DNA of 64,000 nucleotides from Bimastos eiseni (taxonomy: Eukaryota > Annelida > Clitellata > Crassiclitellata > Lumbricidae), in contig OY365806.1 in the NCBI GenBank assembly GCA_959347315.1, positions 49,706,342-49,770,341 on the forward strand. The letters are read 5' to 3'. Of the stretch, positions 46,691 to 57,591 are shown one piece after another. Below the pieces are notes generated by a model, which was given only the letters and a program-made list of their open reading frames with translations, made no database searches and was not told the DNA's origin. Within the stretch, counting starts at the first letter, position 1; each line of letters begins with the position of its first letter. The translations under genes and the position numbers were made by a program.

Positions 46691-48404
46691 GTTTCATGAC
46701 CAAATTCAAGTGATTTGTAATAACTGGTTAATTAGCACGGTTTGTACACAAAGATCCAAATGACTCAGACGGACAGCGATGGTGAAGGAACCTCATCCGT
46801 CATGTCATTCATATGATTATGAACATTGGCGCAATCGATATACAGGTCGATCCGGAGGAATCGTGTACATAGTACAAGATGCTTACACATGACAGTCGCA
46901 TTGACGGCAGCCTCAATGTATCCACTATCCAGGCCTGCAGAGAGGCACAGAGAGCAAATGCCCAGAGGTCAGGCGATTTTTGCGGTCCAGGCCGGACCCG
47001 CAATTGACTTCTTAGGGTATTATGAGCGATTTTGCTGCAACAGAACTCATGGAAGTTAAAACTTGCTTTCGCAAAGATTGTTTAGTCACCCGTGACTGTC
47101 CTGCTGCGCAAGGGTCTGGAATTTATGTCACGGCCTCTGAGAGTAGGCCTATCGTGCGGTCATACACTGCCGCTACACTGCGCACACGATTATAGAAGAC
47201 TCGAAGATTTAGGCATTTGTAATTGATCTCAATAGTTATGGTTCTTTGTCATTCGCATTGTGATTGCTTACACTGTGTCTAACTCTACCATTGTCTCGTC
47301 ATGTTAATGGAATTTCCAGGTCGTTAAGTAATCTGCATAGTCGTCACATGCGTAGAATTAGTCGTTTTGTTCATTGTTAACTTTAATTGTTTGCAGTCGG
47401 CAGGATTCCCTTAATTTATTTCTTACTGGTGTCATAGAGTCAAACTTGTAGAAGCTCTAAATAACCCAGAACTCATTGACTAAAGTCATAGCCGACATAT
47501 CAAAATAGGGCTACATGACCTCTTTACTGGAATCATTTAAGTGCGCTTTCATTCATGAGATAGGTAGATATATTATCCAAGATACAGAGACGGGGACGGA
47601 GACAGACAGAGACAGAGACAGTGAGGCAGAGATATAGAGAGACAGAGAGGCGCAGAGAGATGGGGTTTCAATATTCGAAATAGCTTGTTTACCAAGAATG
47701 ACTCACCTATATCTGTCTGCCTGTATGTCTGGCTGTCTGGTTGCATTTCTGCCTTTCTATCGGGCAAAAACAATCCAGTTGGCTATCTCTCATTCTAACT
47801 GTATCTGTCTGGTAATCATTTTGTGCCTTACTTTACCTCTTTGCAGTCTGTTCTGCTCCCGGGGTCGGATTGAGTGCTGCGCTCTGCCAATAATTAGTAT
47901 CATGGTCCAGTGATATTGAAATCAACAAATTATAGCTTCGTTATGCAATATACAGAGCATCAACCGATGGCGCACCAATATCAGGCCAATTCAGGTCAAT
48001 CAGCTTAAACAGAAAAGCAGCCAACGGTCGGTGGAAAATATGGCGGCAATGAACCTCAAAATCATCTACTGGTCAACTCAACTATCAAAATGCGCAAAAT
48101 GTAACATAAAAGTTGATTGATAACTTCATTTCGTCGGCTTCATGTAGGACACGCACGACATGATATGTCACGCTTATGATAAGATGGAAGAAAATCCCTC
48201 TCAGGCTACATTCCCCCGGGTTTAGAAAGGCAAGTGCGAGCAGTGAGCAAATGAGGCGAGCATCGGTGGCTCCATGGTCTGTAATACACACTTTAAGTTA
48301 TCCTCTTGAGTTGTCTCGTCTTAACATTTTGGATTAGAAACCTTTCATTTCTCTGGATCACTTCTCATCTCTCGGAACGTTCTTAAATATCTTTCGCTCA
48401 TCTC
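46691..48404. other. No gene recognised
   Basis: Likely receptor 3' UTR then intergenic DNA. A GAGACAGA-rich patch lies at 47580-47660 and TAGGCCTA at 47144. No ORF is convincing. Confidence 0.45.
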
Positions 48405-48640
48405 ATTTGCCCCGCCCCTTTTGTCCTCCCATGGATCCGTTAATGAACCTGTTTTTTGTATTCTCTTTACTGCAGACATTGAGCCCCTACTTGCATCTTG
48501 TTCTCTTAAGAGCCATTCTTACGCTGACGACGTTCAAACTTATACACATTGCTCAGCATCCCAGGCTGCTTCTGCACTCCGAACTATGTCTCAAGCCACA
48601 GATGCTCTAACGGCCTGGATGTCATCTTACCTTATGTGAC
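48405..48640 (+). pseudogene. LINE reverse-transcriptase fragment with YADD motif
   Basis: The frame at 48421-48639 (TTG-initiated, so open rather than a true start) reads SHGSVNEPVFCILFTADI, then KSHSYADDVQTYTHC, then ALRTMSQATDALTAWMSS. YADD (48520-48531) is the catalytic RT box, and the GSV..P....L.TADI phrase is the preceding RT motif of CR1/Jockey-type non-LTR elements. The fragment is truncated on both sides. Stops and a frame change appear upstream. Confidence 0.8.
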
Positions 48641-49225
48641 TCTATTCACTGATTCATTGATATTACCTCAACATGGAAACATTTGATGTGTCAAATTACT
48701 TAATAAGTTTTCCGTACGTAGACACGCAAATAAATTACCGAGAAAGTGACAAGTGACAATGTCAGAATGGATAGCAAGACGGACATAGTATCACTAGTCC
48801 ACGAATTGATTTACGGCTTGCTTAATTAGGAAGTTGTACTCGCTACTCAATCGACATGCACTCTAGGTAGACTTCTAGTTTTGATTGGCATGCACACTAA
48901 TTAGATGGGTGTTCCAGTTCGACCAATTGCTCTGGTTTAGCGTAAAAGTAAAAGCTCGCGGTGTTGCAGCTTTAAGGATCAAAACAGTAGGCAGAGGCCT
49001 AAAAGAAGAAACTCATGGTGATACGCCGCTTTACGAGAACTAACAGCTTAAGCAAAACGGCAGCAGAAACACAGTAAATTGATCTGATCAACAACAAAAT
49101 AATAAACATAAAACCAAAATTGGAGCAACTTAACGCATGGTGGGATTAATGAAAATGTCTTTAGGTGCCCAAGATCGCTCATGTGATTGACGCGTTTTGG
49201 TTTTTCATCTGAAGAGTCGCTGATT
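48641..49225. other. No gene recognised
   Basis: Nothing identifiable; probably the 3' flank of the minus-strand retroelement remnant. Confidence 0.4.
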
Positions 49226-49939
49226 TTAAACATACGTCAGGCCGCCCATTGTCCAGGTAGAAGCAATCTTTTTATCCCTGACCATGGATCTAGTGACTGC
49301 GAAGATGGCAGCGTTCGACTTTGTCAAATTCTCATTTATGAAGATCAATGGCTTACCAGCTGAGCGACCGGATGATGTTCGAAGAAGCTTTCTTGTCAAG
49401 TAGACCATGTCTCGAGTGGGACGAGTGGAGAACTCGACGAGCATCGGGTCACCAGACTTCCCTTTGTTGTAGGCGATTCTACGAGCACTGGATATGCTGG
49501 AGGACGTCAGGTCAGGATTAAGGCGCGTATTGAAGATATTGAGGACCGCTTGTGTTCCTGAGTTAGTTGATTTATATTGAGAGCGTCTGGAGCTTTGATC
49601 GTTGTCAGTTTTGGTATGAGGAATGCATGGATGATCAGAGATGTAAGTCTGCTTCTAACCTCAAGCTCGTCGATTCTTCTGGTCATGGAACGGTTCTCAT
49701 CCTCGAGCACATTCAGTTTCGTCTGAGTAGATTCTTTGAATTGACCGAGGTTATCTGCCACTTTCTCTTCTATGAACTGCTCGAAGGTTGAGGAGAGGGA
49801 CGCATTTAACTCGGCTATGATAGTTTTTATGAGCGGAGTGAGCATGGTGGTTAAGTCGCACCGTCAACTGGTCAAGAATGCGTTGGTCCTGCACCGCTTC
49901 GAGAATGTCATCCCCTTTAATAATTAGTTTCTTCGACAT
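49226..49939 (-). pseudogene. Retrotransposon ORF1-like protein (coiled coil plus RNA-binding tail), decayed
   Basis: From the Met at 49939 the frame reads MSKKLIIKGDDILEAVQDQ. After a change near 49858 it continues with a coiled coil rich in charged heptads (TPLIKTIIAELNASL, ENRSMTRRIDELEVRSR). After another change near 49505 it continues with MLVEFSTRPTRDMVY, FINENLTKSNAAIFAVTRS and KKIASTWTMGGLTYV, then TAA at 49226. FSTR.TRD.VY...FINE.LT..NA.IF...STW..GG is a pattern I know from ORF1/gag-like proteins linked to invertebrate non-LTR retrotransposons, which chaperone the element RNA. No RT follows on this strand within 500 bp, so the copy is truncated. Assignment from memory, without a search. 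Confidence 0.6.
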
Positions 49940-51033
49940 GATTCTTGTTGAGAACAACACGAGAGAGAACAAATTTCTGTTAGGCGGAAATTGGCAGACT
50001 ACACACGAAGTTGGAGTAGACGGCTTTGTAAGGAAAATCGTATCGTTTCATGCAGTACTATGAAATCACAACACATGGGTGTGCCACTGCGCTTGGACGA
50101 ATTCCGTTCTAAGTAAACCGTTCAAACTTGTCGAGTCGAAAATCGAATTTAGACTATAGTCATGACCTGATGATACAATAACCGTAAATTGACGCAAAAT
50201 TTACTAGAAAATTACACGATATATCAGTTATATTTTGTTTATAATCCCATGACATGAAAACGCACACCTCAGTCCACTGCCGCCATCTTCTTTAATCACG
50301 GGTGGTTATTCAATCTACCGACCAACACACGACGAATGACTCTTCTACATCATCACTGAATATCCGGACTTGCGTCATCTTCTACCAGTGAAGGACTAAT
50401 TGTTGACATCGTGCCCGTGTCTGCGGATCGATCGCGGCAGCTCCACCATTTCGGCTTGACTTGATTCAGATACTCTGAACATCTATGCCACATGTTATCC
50501 TTTTAAACTTACTGTGCACTGTTTTGTTAACTGTTGTAATAATCGTTGAAACGACATTTAATATCATGTAGGCTAGCGCACCTTTCTTTAAGTTTCATTG
50601 ATTCATTGATTCATTGATTGACAGTGGGCGATGACTAGCGTTCTACTTCTTATCGTTATTCGAAGCTCTGACGTAGCTTGGTCTGTAATTACTCTGAACA
50701 CGTAATGTAAATCTAAATCTATGGAATTTCTCAGCGCCACAAAAACCGTGTCAGAGGATCAGCTTATGACACCGTCGCCATAGCAAATCAAGTAGCCGCC
50801 AGTTCAGCCGATGAGAGAGCGTGGCACTATGTATACGATGGTAATTGGTGATGATGGTTCTTGTGTGGTTGCGATGTAGCAGATTCAGGATATATGACAA
50901 GCATGTCCGCCCATTTTGCTGACAATTGGCAGTAGCGATTGGCAAGCTGAGTCAGCCATTTGCGACGATAGTGGGTATCAATCACGTTTCCCACTGGGTG
51001 GTCCGCGCTTCACGCCAGCTATTGAAATTCTTG
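49940..51033. other. No gene recognised
   Basis: A (GATTCATT)n short repeat lies near 50600-50622. No ORF or transposon end was recognised. Confidence 0.4.
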
Positions 51034-51212
51034 ATATTTGATATCGCCCTTCTTCCTACATCTCTTGCTCAGAAGTGCACACGACTCGACGGCGCAATTG
51101 CAGTTATACTGGAGAGCAATTATTGTGCGCGAAGTACACTACACAGTGACTGACGCCTCGGACGAGGGTCGAACCCGCTCGCTCAGCGCACACTGACTGT
51201 TACGGGCCGATC
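51034..51212 (-). mobile_element. tRNA-derived SINE, copy 3 (5'-truncated)
   Basis: Minus-strand copy starting TTTGATATCGCCCTTCTTC, with TTGCTCAGAAGTGCAC and the B-box complement GGGTCGAACCCGC near 51165. It breaks off after TGTTACGGGC, so the A box is missing. There is no clear AT-rich tail. Confidence 0.8.
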
Positions 51213-52495
51213 AATCACCGTTCCGCACTATGTTACGATTCAACTATTGTTCCTCGCACGTATAGAATGGGCTGGCGATGACAACAAGGCTTAAAGCTTA
51301 TATAAAATATAAGACCGCGAAATCTAGGGAAACGACTGCAACTGTTTTATAACTGATAACACTTCAAATAATGATCGATTTTTATTACAAATTAATTCAT
51401 AGTTACGCTATAATTATAATTAATCAAAGGAAGTTAACATTCGAAAATTCTCTAACAAATAGGCCTAACGTTGCATTCTGAACTATCTAGAACCAAACCA
51501 AAAGGTCATGTCCCATGTGGTTTTTTACTCACAAACAACTACACACACAAACTTGCACACACACACACCTAAACACACACACACACACACAACAACAACG
51601 CACTAACACACATACACACAGAGTCTTATAAAAAAATTATGCATAAAAGTTCAGCGCATCTGTCCTTATTCAGAAAATTCGCCGCCAGCAAATCCAAAAG
51701 CTCCTGTAGAAATAGAATAAAACAACAATGGCCAATTATCGCAAGTTATGACAGATAAGTGGTTTAATTTAAGTAAAGAGTCCAAAACAAGTCTTTTTCT
51801 GGGCGGAACCTAGTAGTTATAGTTGTTGCTACCTAGTGCATTTAATCTATATACACCTATAATCACATAAAATCAACCAATAATTTGGTTATAGTCGACT
51901 CGTACTTAACCTAACTCATAAACAGGCAAAAAAAACCTGGCCACATGTGGATGTTTTGCCCTGGGGCAAGCTGGTATCAAATACACTAACGATCTAGCGT
52001 TGCAAAAGCCACCTACCATGCGCAGACCTAGGCCTTGATTAGGACATCCATATACAGGTTATATGAATAATCAAAAATGAACCATGAACGCACCTTGTAA
52101 AATGTAATCCATGTACTATCTCTCACATCCAAATATCATGTGATGGGAACATACAAACAACCTTGACTTATGAAAACGATAGAACAACGAACCTCTGTTT
52201 TAACGGACGATGAGGCCTGCACTAATTGAACACATCCGTCTTGATGTCTGTGTCTAACCGTTCGTTCGTTCGTCTTGATGTCTCTCCATCCGTCTATATC
52301 CCTGTCTGTTCCTCTTTCTCTCTGTCTCTCCATGTTCCGTTTACAAGATTATTGAAACGCCTTAACAACGATTGCGGAATTAAATGTTCAGAAAGTATGG
52401 TGCTCAAAAGGGGCTAATTGTTTCTCACACAGCCGATAGTAATCTTTAAATTTCTAAAACATCACCTGAAAGCCAAACGCAGGGCACCAGCTTAT
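51213..52495. other. No gene recognised; (CA)n microsatellite
   Basis: CA/ACAC repeats occupy 51540-51625 with interruptions. The remainder is AT-rich DNA. The short frames at 52136-52417 follow GTCT-rich simple sequence. Confidence 0.5.
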
Positions 52496-52912
52496 TCACG
52501 AGCGCGGCGTCGAATCAGAGGGGTTGTCTGAAGGATAGTCCGTGGTAGAGCAAAGTCCGGTTTCCAGAAGGTCAGCGGCGTGTTTTATTAGCGTCTCTTC
52601 ATCGCTGTAGATAGGGATATGATAGAGCGCTGGTTGTAGGTCTAACAATCAGCTGCCTCGTCGTTGCGAGCACTGATCTCTGCCCGAAGACGGAGAGACT
52701 CGCTTCTTTAAAACACGATTTCGTTGACTGTTGCCCGTAGAGCAGCAGCCATCTCTCGCATTCGTTGTTTCTGTTTCCGCTCCTTAGCTCTAGCCTTTCG
52801 GACCCTTTCCCGAACGCGTATCAATTCCTGTTCTTTAGCTTTTATGTTATTAGGTCTTTTCTCCTACTAGACCCTGCATGTAATCTTCGAACGTTTCGTC
52901 ATGAGCATCCAT
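52496..52912 (-). pseudogene. Unrecognised ORF behind a heat-shock-type promoter, frame-broken
   Basis: From the ATG at 52912 the first frame gives MDAHDETFEDYMQGLVGEK and stops. One base over, the frame continues with a very basic helical stretch (KEQELIRVRERVRKARAKER, then KQKQRMREMAAALR), then a stop, and later an acidic/neutral part (ALYHIPIYSDEETLIKHAADL) ending in TGA at 52496-52498. If one gene, it was about 135 residues with a basic, possibly nucleic-acid-binding centre. I do not recognise the family. Its 3' end (52470-52570) matches the repeat at 2186-2300, so it may belong to a transposon. It abuts the Polinton's left side but nothing shows that it is part of it. Confidence 0.35.
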
Positions 52913-53005
52913 GTTCACAGCATGATCTGACAAGTCCGTCACGCTTCTGACAAACTTGTCCTGTGTGTGACGAAAAACGCTCCAACTTTCTGGTCACAGG
53001 GCGTT

Positions 53006-53045
53006 CTTATATACCCAACGACGCCTCTGCCATTCTAGAATGTTC
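53006..53045 (-). promoter_or_regulatory. TATA box plus perfect heat-shock element
   Basis: On the minus strand GGGTATATAAGAAC (TATATAAG at 53006-53013) lies about 95 bp upstream of the ATG at 52912. About 20 bp further upstream is TTC-TA-GAA-TG-TTC on the plus strand (53033-53045). This is three alternating 5-bp nTTCn/nGAAn units, the consensus trimer bound by heat-shock factor. Spacing and order match hsp-type promoters. A second TATAAATG-like word lies near 53076-53090. Confidence 0.65.
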
Positions 53046-53250
53046 TTTAAGCTGATGAAATATCACGCAATGGGTACATTTATACGGCTGCTGCTAATGA
53101 GGAACCCACGTCATTAAAAAATAGCGTGGGCATACGTATGGCCCTTTGGCGTTCCGTACACGCTGCTAACATATGAAAAAACAAAAGGCCATGAGTGGAC
53201 AGCGATTTTATTTGTGTTGCGTAAACCGAATGAGTCTGTTGCAGAGATGA

Positions 53251-54283
53251 TTACATGATCACCAAATCTTCATTATCTACCAACAAATTATGTGATTCAG
53301 GGTAACCCAACCACTTCACTATCGATTTCTTCCCCTGTTTTCTAATAATCTTTTCGATTCTAAATATTTCTTGAGTACTTTTTTGTAGCTCCTGTTCATA
53401 AAATGACCCCTGTATTTCTTCTCCATTATAATCAGTAATCTTATAAGTTGAAGGATCCGTGTATTGGCTCTGGGATACTGTAAAAACTTCTTCCGTCCAT
53501 CTAGGTGTGTACCCCTTTTCAAATATGTTCATTTTCTTAGTTATTCGAACTTTATCACCGATCGAAAACCTAGGTACAATAGGTTCCGAAATCTCATCAC
53601 CGTACAAATTCATAAAAACAACCTTCTCGTTCCCTTTCATACTAGCCTTAGCGGGCGTCATTTTAACGGAAGAATGCCTAGTCTCATTATACTTACTAAC
53701 CATATCATCGAAAACATCGATATATATCTTCTGGTTGAATTAGCTGTAAAGTACTTAGACGTTATCTCTCTCATTGTCCGGTTCCAACGCTCAATAACGC
53801 ACGATTTTTCCTCGTTCTTAGTAGAATATAACTCGACTAATGCCCGGACATTTTTATTATAAAATTCTTTACCTTTATCCACCCAAACCTTGCCAGGACT
53901 TCTTACGCTCTCTAATACTTTAAAGAAACCACTAGCTGTATATTTCCCGCTCTTATCATTCAATGGCACGATCCAACCGTACTTGGAAAACACATCTATG
54001 ACGGTTAATAGATATTTAACACCATCGTTATCTTTAGCGAAAGCCTGCATATCGACTAAATCAGCAGCCCAAATTTAATCTATTCCACTAACGTACACCT
54101 TTCTCTTTCTAAAATGCCTTACTACTGGTTTATGCAATTCATTCGCTAATTGATTGGTCCATTTCAGATCGGGTTGTAATTTTGGGCTTTTTTTAAACCT
54201 AACCCGAGACTTGCTTATTAGATAATATAGGTTTGACTCTATACGTTCCCGCAAGCTAGGATTAGGTATATTATTCAATTCAT
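53251..54283 (-). pseudogene. Polinton integrase (rve core plus chromodomain)
   Basis: Retroviral-type DDE integrase that would insert the element's ends into chromosomes. The N-terminal part (54278 leftward) is basic. The catalytic core follows: IWAADLVDM with the first Asp at 54060-54062, VWVDKGKEF with the second, and CVIERWNRTMRE with the likely catalytic Glu. The C-terminal module has FRIEKIIRKQGKKSIVKWLG, a chromodomain signature that in chromointegrases steers insertion to marked chromatin. Breaks: a TAA at 54075-54077 five codons before the first catalytic Asp, and a frame change near 53725 in an ATATAT run. The start is unclear; ATG 54281-54283 lies 9 bp from the divergent ATPase ATG but runs into an early stop, and the open frame begins at a TTG. 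Without the breaks, about 340 residues. Confidence 0.9.
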
Positions 54284-54292
54284 ATATTTAAA

Positions 54293-55067
54293 ATGGAAGT
54301 CAAAGATTTTTGATGGAGCGACATATTATCTAAGAGATTCAATAACCCTCTTTTACCTAGAAGTATAAGAGGGTTAATCGTAGGAAAGTCTGGATGCGGT
54401 AAGACTACTCTACTGTTGAACCTACTTCTAAGACCCGGATGCTTAGATTATAGCAATCTGCAAGTATTCGGAAGGTCTTTCTTTCAACGAGATCATAAAA
54501 TTCTGAAAAAAGCATTTGAAGAAAAAATACCTAAAGAATCCATCGTTGGATTATTCGATTGCCAAGATGAGATCCTGAGACAAAATCTTTCACCAGCATT
54601 TGTAGTTGAGGAAATGGCTAAACAATTGGTTGAAAAATCTGATATATCTTCCAAGTTCTTCGAAACAGCAAAAGACGTGACAGATCCGAGAGAATTGAAC
54701 CGCGATAAGAAGAACTTGATGACTTTCGACGATTTACAGTTAGAAAAGCAGAATAAATGCGAGACTTATTACATCCGAGGGAGGCATAGCAACGTCGACT
54801 GTTTCTATCTAGCTTAGAATTATTTCAAACTACCGAGACAGACAATTAAAGAGAATGCAAACTTTATGTTTGTTTCCTCAAGACCTGAAAAATATTGATC
54901 ACATCTACAACGACCACGCGAGTATAGACATGCCTAAGAAGGAGTTTAGAAAACTATGCAAAACAGCCTGGAAGATACCTCACGGATTTGTAGTAATAGA
55001 CCAGACTAGTAATAAGAATAACGATAAGTACCGATGTGGTTTCGATGAATTCTGCATTCCATTATAA
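54293..55067 (+). pseudogene. Packaging ATPase (A32/FtsK-HerA type)
   Basis: It would pump the genome into preformed capsids. Walker A GKSGCGKT sits at residues 31-38 and Walker B LMTFDDLQ at about 142-148. Between them is a helical region, and RGRHSNVDCFYLA follows, leading to the sensor region. The last part (frame from 54855) reads LCLFPQDLKNIDHIYNDH and ends IPL. Breaks: TGA at codon 7 (54311-54313), TAG at 54815-54817 and a one-base frame change near 54862. The ATG at 54293 is chosen because it follows TTTAAA directly and keeps the Walker A frame. About 258 codons, normal for the family. First gene of the rightward block, divergent from integrase. Confidence 0.92.
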
Positions 55068-55089
55068 ATAAATCTTTGCTAATTTAAAA

Positions 55090-55880
55090 ATGGAATCGAT
55101 TCTACAAAACATTGCAGACAATACCGAAAGGACTGCTCGTTACACGGAGCCAAAGTCATCGTTTTACATATTATTAAGTGACAAGACTTCAAGAATAAGA
55201 ACTCTGTTCAATCCGCTGATACAGTTTGATAAAGATAAAAAGTTGGAATGGCTCTTGTCATTCTGGAAACATATTTTTCATTCCCAAACATCGACGCGAC
55301 TAACAATAGCTTTTCGTATTCGCCGAATCGTGGAGGTATGTGGGCTACTATAACCATCCCTGAAGGCTGTTATGAAATTACAGACATTAACGAATACGTG
55401 CAGAGAAGCATGAAAGAAAAGGAGCATTATGATATGGTTAACGAAGCATACAATATTAAGATAGAAGCAAACAGCAATACGTTGAAGACAGTTTTGCATA
55501 TAGCGGAGAATTACATGGTTGATATTTGGGCGTTGAACTCTATCGGGAAAGTCCTCGGTTTCGACAGTCGGCGTTATTCGGCGGGTTACCACGAATCGGA
55601 GAATAGAGTGGACATAATGAGTGTTACTAATCTGAGGGTAACGAGCGATATCATCGGAGCATCCTATAGCAACGGAAATACAGATAGCATTATCTAATCC
55701 TTCTTCCAGAATGTAGGGCCTGGCTATAAGATAATTGAAACGCCGAGAAATTTGATCTATCTTCCAATCACCCTATTCACGATATCAACGATGGAAACGA
55801 CTCTCACAGATCAGAATGGTAAACTAATTAATCTACGAGGTGAGGAATTATCGATACGGTTTCATATTAGAGAAGCTTAA
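55090..55880 (+). pseudogene. Penton-like minor capsid protein candidate
   Basis: Starts MESILQNIADNTERTARY after AATTTAAAA. A frame change near 55247 leads into ALVILETYFSFPNID and GGMWATITIPEGCYEI, and a TAA at 55695-55697 precedes GPGYKIIETPRNLIYLPI and RGEELSIRFHIREA, the final stop being 55878-55880. Total about 263 codons. The GYKI..P..L.YLP and RGE.L.IR.H.RE phrases, the size, and its place between ATPase and capsid genes match what I know of the Polinton minor capsid (single jelly roll, vertex) protein. The role is inferred from family resemblance; structure prediction would decide. Confidence 0.65.
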
Positions 55881-55903
55881 AAGTTTGTATAGTTTTATAT
55901 AAA

Positions 55904-56522
55904 ATGAGTCGATATACGAACGTCAAAGTCAATATTTCAGAATGACAAAAAGATAAAATTAAAAGATCGCTACAAGCGGGAACAGGTGTTAGTATTGCAT
56001 TAAAACACAGCGATTTAAACGGAGAGCACATGTTAGCTCTTACCCAAGCACAACTCAATAAACTAGCTAAAGCGTATCAGGATGGGAAAGGCGTGACTAT
56101 AAAAATGAGTAAAACGCAATTAATACATAACGCTAAAGTTGAAGGTGGCTTTATCGGCGCTTTATTACCGTTTCTAGCAACTGCGGGTAAATTCCTGCTA
56201 TCGAGCGTATTACCGAGCTTAGCAACGGGTGCATTAACTGGAATAGGCGCGGCAGCTGGTTCTAACTTCTAAAGTAATTGATAAAGTCACCGGAACGGGT
56301 GGGGCTATATATCTCAATACTCGAGGTAAAAACTTCAATAGTGCAACAGATAGTGCAACAGGGGAGGGTTTATACATGAAGCCATACCAAGGATCTAGAT
56401 TAAACGGCGTGGGAGAAGGTCTGTATCTGAAAAGAGGTAATGGGTTCATAAATGGGGAAGGACTTATCTTAGAACCAGATTCACCATTTAAAAACATTCC
56501 GCTTCACAGATTGTTACTCTAA
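55904..56522 (+). pseudogene. pX-like virion core/membrane-active protein
   Basis: Begins MSRYTNVKVNISE at an ATG preceded by TATATAAA. A TGA at codon 14 (55943-55945) is followed by two similar short modules, QAGTGVSIALKHSDLNGEHM and QDGKGVTIKMSKTQL, then KVEGGFIGALLPFLATAG and a Gly/Ala/Leu-rich hydrophobic helix. After a frame change near 56268 come Gly-rich units, GEGLYMKP and GEGLYLKRG. VEGG followed by F resembles the (M/I/L/N)xGG-x sites cut by adenovirus-type proteases, and the segment after it resembles adenovirus core protein X. It would be packaged and cleaved by the element's protease. About 206 codons. Assignment by resemblance only. Confidence 0.6.
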
Positions 56523-56573
56523 AAGATATATTGTATATATATTTATAAGATGTCTCTATTTCCAATTAATAAA

Positions 56574-56996
56574 ATGGGATAGATGAAACCAAAAATTGTT
56601 CCAGAAGTGAGAACTCAACCGAGATCCGTCAAGTGGGAGGCGCGTGAAAGTATGTGGGATGCCAAGTATAGGCCTCAAAGACAAATGGGCGGTCTAAGGT
56701 GGGAGTTTTTTGCTCAAGAAGAGATAACTATTCATTCACAAGAGACGGTTGTTGTACCGTTAGGCTTGGGTGTCCGAATGACGAAAGGATCGTGTAAAGT
56801 TTCGCTACATCCGGAATTGATAGAAGCGGGTTGTCGCCTGCTAAGCGATACCGTTACTGGATTCGCGGAAGAAATTTTACTCGATATTAAGAATTTTTGA
56901 GATCTTGGAACAGTCACCATAAACGAAGGAGACTCGTTGTTATGTGAATTACGAATAAAATTGAATTCCATTAAAAAATATTCTTTGATATTATAA
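56574..56996 (+). pseudogene. dUTPase-fold protein, catalytic motif degraded
   Basis: About 140 codons from the ATG preceded by TTAATAAA. TAG at codon 3 and TGA at 56898-56900 break it; the stop at 56994-56996 is one base before the next gene's ATG. The order GGLRWEFFAQEEITIHSQET, VVPLGLGVRMTKGSCKVSLH, GCRLLSDTVTGFAEEI, INEGDSLLCELRI follows the trimeric dUTPase layout (motifs 1, 2, 3, 5). The expected GxIDxxYxGEI core is replaced by LLSDTVTGFAEEI, so dUTP hydrolysis looks unlikely even without the stops. It may be a structural relative. Alternative: an unrelated beta-rich virion protein. Confidence 0.5.
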
Positions 56997-56997
56997 A

Positions 56998-57516
56998 ATG
57001 TAATTGAACAAAGCAGACACTTATCGCCTTCAGAAAATATCTGAAATTCAACAGGAAATCTTACGAGATCGTGAAAAGAGAGAAATAATCTGTAAAAAAT
57101 ATCAAAAGGGTGTTAAAGTAGTGGAAGCGTTGGGGGGTTTGTTAACCCTTACATCTTCGGGACTCAGCGTATTAGGTGTAACTTTTCTAAGTTCCGTCGT
57201 AGCTGCACCGGCCGCTACCATCGTGGTATCTTTATCCGCCGGAGCTGGAGCACTATCTCTGATATCTACCCAAATCCGCCGAATATTATCGCTGCGGCAA
57301 GAAAAACATGCAAAGATCAGGAATATAGCTGAAGGGAAACTCACTTCGATCAGCGACCTCGTTTCAAAAGCCCTGGATGAAAATAATATTTCATACTTGG
57401 AATATTCAGTTATTCTGAGTGAATTCAAGAAATTTAACCAGATGAAGGAAGAGGTTAGGAGTAAAACCAATGCCAACATAGATGAAGCGACGAAACACTT
57501 AGGCAAAACGAATTGA
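56998..57516 (+). pseudogene. Conserved Polinton membrane-associated protein
   Basis: The ATG (56998-57000), after TTATAAA, is followed at once by TAA; the rest (57004-57516) is fully open, 170 codons. A charged helix (RLQKISEIQQEILRDREKRE) precedes a long Gly/Ala/Val/Leu hydrophobic region at about residues 40-95 that could cross a membrane twice. A charged helical tail follows with KHAKIRNIAEGKLTSISDLV and SKALDENNISYLEYSVI. I have seen this arrangement in invertebrate genome proteins linked to such elements, but know no function. Followed by a perfect 16-bp palindrome at 57543-57558. Confidence 0.6.
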
Positions 57517-57542
57517 ATAAAAAACGAATTGAATACAAAGTG

Positions 57543-57558
57543 AACGTAAATTTACGTT
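57543..57558. terminator. Perfect 16-bp palindrome after the membrane-protein gene
   Basis: AACGTAAATTTACGTT is fully self-complementary, 27 bp after a stop codon, and is followed by TTTTACGTTT. It may form a transcript hairpin marking a 3' end. Confidence 0.4.
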
Positions 57559-57591
57559 TTTACGTTTAAATATTAGGATTCCAACTTAAAA

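Noticed and set aside
52900..53250. Left terminal inverted repeat of the Polinton
   Set aside because: The other end lies outside the window, so no repeat can be matched.
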